Source: Cyanobium usitatum str. Tous (GTDB lineage Bacteria; Cyanobacteriota; Cyanobacteriia; PCC-6307; Cyanobiaceae). From it: DNA of 64,000 bases. Below are positions 60,169 to 64,000 of the stretch, one piece after another. The first letter of the stretch is position 1, and each line of letters opens with the position of its first letter. The DNA is taken from the NCBI RefSeq assembly GCF_963920485.1, contig NZ_OY986431.1, positions 434,001 through 498,000 on the forward strand, in the 5' to 3' direction. Both the position numbers and the translations under genes were made by a program. Below the pieces are notes generated by a model. That model ran no database searches. It was given only the letters and a program-made list of their open reading frames with translations, and was not told the DNA's origin.

Positions 60169-60327
60169 CTAAGATGGGCCGCTAAAGGCCTCGGTTGCCA
60201 ATTGGGCTTCTTGTAATGGCTCCAATTGGGTTTTCTGTTGTAGCGCTCGAGTCTTCATTTGTTGGAGCATGGTTTGGTCCTCGGCCACATAATAGCGGGT
60301 CTTGATGATGTGAATATCGTAAAACAA
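60169..60327 (-). pseudogene. coding-like remnant 2
   Basis: From a TTG at 60327: MFYDIHIIKTRYYVAEDQ, then TMLQQMKTRALQQKTQLEP and AQLATEAFSGPS, stop at 60169. Amphipathic and Gln-rich. Might be a small gene or the tail of a lost one. Confidence 0.3.
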
Positions 60328-60337
60328 TCGATTGTTT
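60322..60337. repeat. perfect 16-base palindrome
   Basis: AAACAATC followed by its exact inverse GATTGTTT. Possible operator; it overlaps the start of coding-like remnant 2. Confidence 0.6.
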
Positions 60338-60396
60338 AACTTGGCTTAGCTGCTATGGGCTTAGCCTGCGCATTAATATGTGGGACTTGGCTAGAT

Positions 60397-60774
60397 TCAT
60401 GCTCTCTCTGACCCTGCTGGGGGCAGCGGCGGCGGTAGGGATCGATCCGACGAATATTCGAGCTGCACTGCGGTGCCGATTGCGCAGGCCATCAACATTC
60501 CACCCGCCTGTCCCAGCACCTCGTAGTCCACCCGCACCCCCACAACGGCATAGGCTCCCAGCAATCGAGCGCGCCTGCCTAGTTCCTGCAGGGCCATCTC
60601 TCGGGCCCGCTCCAGCGTGACCTCGTAGGAGCGGGCCCGGCCGCCGATTAGGTCCCGGATTGAGGCCAGGATGTCGCGAAAGATATTGGCTCCCAATATT
60701 GTTTCGCCGTGCACCAGGCCCAGGTAGCGCCGTATCGGCTGGCCTTCTAGGCTGGAGGTGGTGCTGAGCAGCAT
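60397..60774 (-). CDS. YbjQ/UPF0145-family protein
   Basis: 125 residues. Family blocks: LVHGETILGANIFRDILASI, RARSYEVTLERAREMALQEL, ANAVVGV equivalent AYAVVGVRVDYEVLG, GTAVQLEY. Predicted pentamer of unknown function, sometimes described as heavy-metal-binding. First core gene after the AT-rich patch. Confidence 0.85.
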   Translation of the reverse strand: MLLSTTSSLEGQPIRRYLGLVHGETILGANIFRDILASIRDLIGGRARSYEVTLERAREMALQELGRRARLLGAYAVVGVRVDYEVLGQAGGMLMACAIGTAVQLEYSSDRSLPPPLPPAGSERA

Positions 60775-60815
60775 TGGTGTTTTCTCAGCCGGGGGCTTGG
60801 GTCAGTTTGCTGCTT

Positions 60816-61517
60816 CTACTGCTGGAGTTGCTGCTGCGCCTGCCAGCGCTCGAATAAATCCGGCCGGCGTTCGGCGGTGCGCTGCTGCTGCTGCTCAAGG
60901 CGCCAGCGGGCGATGGCGCCATGGTCACCGCTGCGCAGCACCGCCGGCACCTCCAAGTCCCGGAAGCTGGCGGGACGCGTGTAGTGGGAATGCTCGAGCA
61001 GCAGGGCGCTGTGGCTCTCCTCCTCCAGGCAGGCCTGGGTACCCACGGTGCCGGGCAGCAGGCGCACCACGCCGTTGATGATCACGGCCGCCGGCAGCTC
61101 GCCGCCGGTGAGCACAAAGTCGCCGATCGATACCTCCTCATCGGCTAGGGAGCGGATGCGTTCATCGAAACCTTCGTAGTGGCCGCAGATCAGCACTAGC
61201 TGGTCGTAGCCGCTGGCCCAGCGGCGTAGATCGCTCTGTTGCAGGGGTTTGCCCTGGGGGCTCATCAGCAGCACCCGCCGGTGCGGCAGCACCGCTATCG
61301 CCTCCACCGCCGCAAACACCGGCTCTGGTTTAAGCACCATGCCGGCGCCGCCGCCATAGGGCTCGTCGTCGACCTTGCGGTATTTGTCGGTGGCGAAATC
61401 GCGGGGGTTGTGGGTGTGGAGCGCGGCGATGCCGGCAGCAAAGGCCCGGCCGATCACCCCCAGGCCCAGCAGTGGCGCAAAGGCCTCCGGTGCCAGGCTC
61501 ACCACATCGAGGCGCAT
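60816..61517 (-). CDS. trmD: tRNA (guanine-37-N1)-methyltransferase
   Basis: 233 residues. SPOUT knot: LVLICGHYEGFDERI, DEEVSIGDFVLTGGELPA, LLPGTVGTQACLEEES, HYTRPASFRDLEVPAVLRSG. N-terminal MRLDVVSLAPEAFAP. Methylates G37 to prevent frameshifting. The Gln-rich tail is unusual but harmless-looking. Confidence 0.95.
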   Translation of the reverse strand: MRLDVVSLAPEAFAPLLGLGVIGRAFAAGIAALHTHNPRDFATDKYRKVDDEPYGGGAGMVLKPEPVFAAVEAIAVLPHRRVLLMSPQGKPLQQSDLRRWASGYDQLVLICGHYEGFDERIRSLADEEVSIGDFVLTGGELPAAVIINGVVRLLPGTVGTQACLEEESHSALLLEHSHYTRPASFRDLEVPAVLRSGDHGAIARWRLEQQQQRTAERRPDLFERWQAQQQLQQ

Positions 61518-61521
61518 CAGC

Positions 61522-62034
61522 TCAGCTCGCGGGCACGGTGGGCCGGCTCACCCGGCGGATCTCGGAGCTGAAGCTGGCCCGGCCGGGGCTGCCAGCAGCG
61601 TTGGTTTCCACCGTGGAGCGCAGTCTCAGATTGGGCTTGGTGAACCAGATCCGCTCGCGCACCTCCCGGCCATCACCTGTGATCACCAGCTCCAGGCTGC
61701 CATCGGGCCATAGCTGCCAGTTGCCCGCCTGATTACCGCTAAGGAAACAACCGTCGGCGCTGAACTGCAGTTCTTGGCTCACGCCATCTTTCGGGCCGAC
61801 CCTCAAGCCGCCGGCTCCACCTGCTGCCTCGGGCTCCAAAAAGGCAACTACGAGTTCGCCGCGCTCGCTGCTGTGCCAGTCGTCGCGGTCTTCAGCGTCG
61901 AGATCATCGTCAGGCATCACCGCGCCCAGGCTGAACTTGCTGCGCAGGCTCATCCATTCACCGGCGCAGAGGCGCAGAAAGGCGCCAATTTGCTCGGGTG
62001 GAAAGGGTGGTTGGCTGCTGCTGATGTCGCTCAT
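61522..62034 (-). CDS. phycobiliprotein lyase, CpcS/CpeS family
   Basis: 170 residues. FLRLCAGEWMSLRSKFSL at the start and ERIWFTKPNLRLRSTVE at the end are the CpcS/CpeS lipocalin-like signatures. Attaches bilins to phycobiliprotein cysteines; which subunit is not evident. Sits between trmD and era, away from a phycobilisome cluster. Confidence 0.85.
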   Translation of the reverse strand: MSDISSSQPPFPPEQIGAFLRLCAGEWMSLRSKFSLGAVMPDDDLDAEDRDDWHSSERGELVVAFLEPEAAGGAGGLRVGPKDGVSQELQFSADGCFLSGNQAGNWQLWPDGSLELVITGDGREVRERIWFTKPNLRLRSTVETNAAGSPGRASFSSEIRRVSRPTVPAS

Positions 62035-62046
62035 CGGACCATTCTC

Positions 62047-62976
62047 TCAGCTGCCCGTGTAGCCCAGTTCGCTCAAGCGCGCGGCGCTGCGGCGCCAGTT
62101 GGGCACCACCTTCACGAACAGCTCCAGATACACCGGCCCGTCGATCAATTTCTGCATCTGCTGACGGGCGCCGCTGCCGATCTCCTTAAGCATGCGGCCC
62201 CCTTTGCCGATCAGGATTCCCTTCTGGCTGCTGCGTTCCACCAGCACCGTGGCCAGCACTGCAGTGCGCGGCCCGTCGTCGACGATGCGCTCGATCTGCA
62301 CCGCCACCGAGTGGGGAATCTCCTCGCGGGTGTGGTGCAATACTTGCTCGCGAATCAATTCCGCCAGCAGCAACTGCTCGGGCTGATCGCTCACCGCATC
62401 CGGTGGGTATAGGTGGGGGCCCTCCGGTAGGTCGGCGGCCAGAGCTGCCACCAACTCACTGGTGCCCGCGCCGTTCAAGGCGCTCACCGGATGCAGGGGC
62501 CAGCCCGGCACCAGCTCGGCGTAGCTCTGGGCCAGTTCCTCGGCCCGCTCCGGATCCACCAGGTCGTTTTTGTTCAGGGCTACGTGCACCGGCGCGCGGC
62601 AGTGCAGCAGCAGCTCCACGATGAAGCCATCGCCTCGGCCAGCGGGCTCGCTGCCATCAACGAGCAGCAGCACCACATCCACTTCACCGATGGCGCCTCG
62701 GGCGCTCTGCACCAGTCGCTCCCCCAGCAGATGGTGGGGCTTGTGGATACCTGGCGTATCTAGCAGCACCAGCTGGGCTGTTTCGGTGGTGAGGATCGCC
62801 CGCAACCGGTTGCGGGTGGTTTGGGCTATCGGCGAGGTGATCGCCACCTTTTCGCCTACCAGCTGGTTGAGCAGGGTGGATTTGCCCACGTTTGGCCGGC
62901 CGATCAGGGCCACGAAGCCGGAGCGAAAGCCTTCAGGGCTCGTGGGCAGGGCCGGGATGGTCGTAGGAAAATCCAT
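62047..62976 (-). CDS. era: GTPase Era
   Basis: 309 residues. G1 GRPNVGKSTLLNQL, G2 region SPIAQTTRNR, G3 LLDTPGIHKP, G4 ALNKNDLV, then a KH domain (IGKGGRMLKEIGSGARQQM). Binds 16S rRNA in 30S assembly. Confidence 0.95.
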   Translation of the reverse strand: MDFPTTIPALPTSPEGFRSGFVALIGRPNVGKSTLLNQLVGEKVAITSPIAQTTRNRLRAILTTETAQLVLLDTPGIHKPHHLLGERLVQSARGAIGEVDVVLLLVDGSEPAGRGDGFIVELLLHCRAPVHVALNKNDLVDPERAEELAQSYAELVPGWPLHPVSALNGAGTSELVAALAADLPEGPHLYPPDAVSDQPEQLLLAELIREQVLHHTREEIPHSVAVQIERIVDDGPRTAVLATVLVERSSQKGILIGKGGRMLKEIGSGARQQMQKLIDGPVYLELFVKVVPNWRRSAARLSELGYTGS

Positions 62977-63063
62977 AGGACCAGCCTGGCAGCCGGCAGG
63001 GCCAACCTTGTTGCTTGGGCGGAGTTCATAGGCTGGAACTCTGGTTGTGACCTATTCACCGCA

Positions 63064-63585
63064 ATGACCGCTGCTGCCGAACCAACTTTTCAGCAGGCCA
63101 TGGAGATCACGGCTCAGTGGCTGGCTTTGTGGGAGCACGGCGAACTCAGTGATGAAGTTCTGGCCGACCGGGTGGCTGAGCTGGTGGCAAGCCGCGATGG
63201 TGCCCGGGGCTTTTTTGTCGTGAGCCTGGCGGGCGACTGCCCTCTGATGGACCGCCTGCCCGAAACCCTGCTGCTGCAACTGCGGCTGGCAGGCGAGGGC
63301 GTCGTCGACCTTTCGGCCCGCAACCTGGCCATGAGTACGGCTATGGCCCTGCACCATCAACGTGTTGGCGATTCCAGCCAGCAGGGGGCTTCGGAGCGGG
63401 TGCAAGCCCGCTGCACCGAACTGCTGCGCAGCCTTGAGCCCCAGGCCGTTAAAGAGCGGCTGGAAATCCTGCTGGCGGCTACCGCCGGGAAGGGAGAAGA
63501 CGTCGCCTTCCTGGATCGCTGGGGCTACGACGCCGAGCAGCGGAGCTCGATCGCCGCCGCAATCGAAGCGGTGGCTGAGGATTGA
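63064..63585 (+). CDS. conserved cyanobacterial hypothetical protein, 173 aa
   Basis: Start ATG at 63064 (MTAAAEPTFQQAMEITAQWL). All-helical: LADRVAELVASRDGARGFFV, MDRLPETLLLQLRLAGEGVV, RVQARCTELLRSLEPQAVKE. Soluble, function unknown. Divergent from era. Confidence 0.65.
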   Translation: MTAAAEPTFQQAMEITAQWLALWEHGELSDEVLADRVAELVASRDGARGFFVVSLAGDCPLMDRLPETLLLQLRLAGEGVVDLSARNLAMSTAMALHHQRVGDSSQQGASERVQARCTELLRSLEPQAVKERLEILLAATAGKGEDVAFLDRWGYDAEQRSSIAAAIEAVAED

Positions 63586-63607
63586 AACGGGCGAAGATGG
63601 TTTCAAT
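63581..63607. repeat. 8-bp inverted repeat at the stop codon
   Basis: ATTGAAAC (63581-63588) and GTTTCAAT (63600-63607), 11-base loop; overlaps the stop of the 173-aa gene and lies 22 bases before the next start. Not followed by a T run. Confidence 0.5.
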
Positions 63608-63628
63608 GCCCCGCCGTCGCTTCAGCCC

Positions 63629-64000
63629 ATGAATCGCCCATTGCCATCCCGGGCGTTACGCGTTCTGGCCACGGCAATCGGTGCCGCCGCTCTGCTGGCT
63701 CCAGCGCCGGCCAGGGCAATTGAAACCATCAATTTGCGGCTGCCCCTGCTCGAGACAAATTTCAGCATCAGGGTCGCTGAATTGCGCAGTCCCGAGGCCT
63801 TGATTGCCGGCGACAGCGACCTAGCCGAGCTCGACCGTGCCACCCGAGGCGAGATCGGCCGCAGGCTCAAGGCTGTGTTGAGCTCCAACCTGCCCCTTGA
63901 GGTCAAGGCGGTTATCCGGCAGGCCCAGGGATCGCCGCTACTTGATCAGGTGCTGCTGTTGGTGGGGGCCCTAGGCGACATCGATGGCCTGCCTGATCCC
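63629..64000 (+). CDS. DUF1400-domain exported hydrolase (partial)
   Basis: Start ATG at 63629; runs off the window. Signal peptide (ALRVLATAIGAAALLAPAPA, cleaved near ARA) followed by the DUF1400 domain: IETINLRLPLLETNFSIRVA, then LAELDRATRGEIGRRL. In cyanobacteria this domain precedes an alpha/beta hydrolase, which would lie beyond the window. Confidence 0.8.
   Translation, partial: MNRPLPSRALRVLATAIGAAALLAPAPARAIETINLRLPLLETNFSIRVAELRSPEALIAGDSDLAELDRATRGEIGRRLKAVLSSNLPLEVKAVIRQAQGSPLLDQVLLLVGALGDIDGLPDP

Larger units (their letters stand above)
59518..60396. other. AT-rich region with coding-like remnants and a palindrome
   Basis: Nearly 880 bases without an intact gene. It has two minus-strand coding-like stretches (59510-59692 and 60169-60327) and a perfect 16-base palindrome at 60322-60337. 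It looks like decayed acquired DNA. Confidence 0.5.

Noticed and set aside
1-64000. CRISPR arrays and rRNA genes
   Set aside because: No regularly spaced repeat series and no rRNA-like sequence was seen on either strand.

Overview
The window looks like a chromosome segment of a GC-rich unicellular alpha-cyanobacterium of the Synechococcus/Cyanobium/Vulcanococcus type. The evidence is an orange carotenoid protein with its ketolase and recovery protein, a CpcS/CpeS-type bilin lyase, a high-light-inducible protein, cyanobacterial DUF families (DUF2811, DUF3122, DUF3611, DUF1517, DUF1400), a ThiE with a long N-terminal extension, an FtsH protease and an Fe-type superoxide dismutase. No identity search was possible, so genus-level placement is inference.

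Positions 1 to about 12,840 are an accessory island. Two related but non-identical IS3-family elements (1-993, cut by the window edge, and about 3455-5160, intact) point away from each other around a block of small unknown genes, including a zinc-ribbon primase-like protein. The intact element sits in the 3' end of a broken copy of a Rad52/DdrA-like annealing-protein gene. A large RTX/SwmB-like secreted protein gene follows, and then the intact annealing-protein gene. Next comes a phage- or satellite-like set of small genes: a Nif11 protein, a ribbon-helix-helix-like protein, a divergent Cro/CI-type regulator and a Nif11/zinc-ribbon pair. Two of its transcripts share an unusual hairpin leader behind a TGCTATAAT-like promoter. 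The island ends with an interrupted small membrane-protein gene, an LprI-like secreted protein and a duplicated Cys-rich protein gene.

From 12,849 the sequence is mostly core chromosome. 12.8-24.5 kb: pyruvate dehydrogenase E2, KimA-like potassium transporter, queA, a mazEF-type pair, sodB, an FKBP isomerase, lnt, a two-gene fluoride channel and an HLIP. 24.6-27.4 kb: overlapping OCP-crtW-FRP photoprotection operon and an Rrf2 regulator. 27.4-29.6 kb: gene-poor stretch ending at tRNA-Ala(GGC). 29.6-40.5 kb: lexA, argF, ftsH, an SRAP protein, a Nif11 gene, mscS, ribD and a GH116 glycosidase. 40.6-45.0 kb: defence-type pairs (Phd/VapC, HEPN/MNT, AbiEii/Xre) around a fused CbiE-CbiT. 45.0-57.1 kb: an atypical response regulator, nadK, pheS, surE, ribF, thiE-thiS, larB, ispF and an NfeD/stomatin pair. 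57.1-60.4 kb: a second small accessory, AT-richer patch with an IS3 remnant, an OsmC homologue lacking its peroxidatic cysteine, a cupin and a secreted protein. 60.4-64.0 kb: a YbjQ-like protein, trmD, bilin lyase, era and a DUF1400 hydrolase running off the end.

The functional themes are photoprotection (OCP system, HLIP, SodB, FtsH), DNA damage response (LexA, SRAP, Rad52-like), riboflavin/thiamine/cobalamin/isoprenoid cofactor synthesis, and toxin-antitoxin or mobile-element turnover. Starts were adjusted to internal ATG/GTG/TTG codons where overlap with the preceding gene or family length argued for it.
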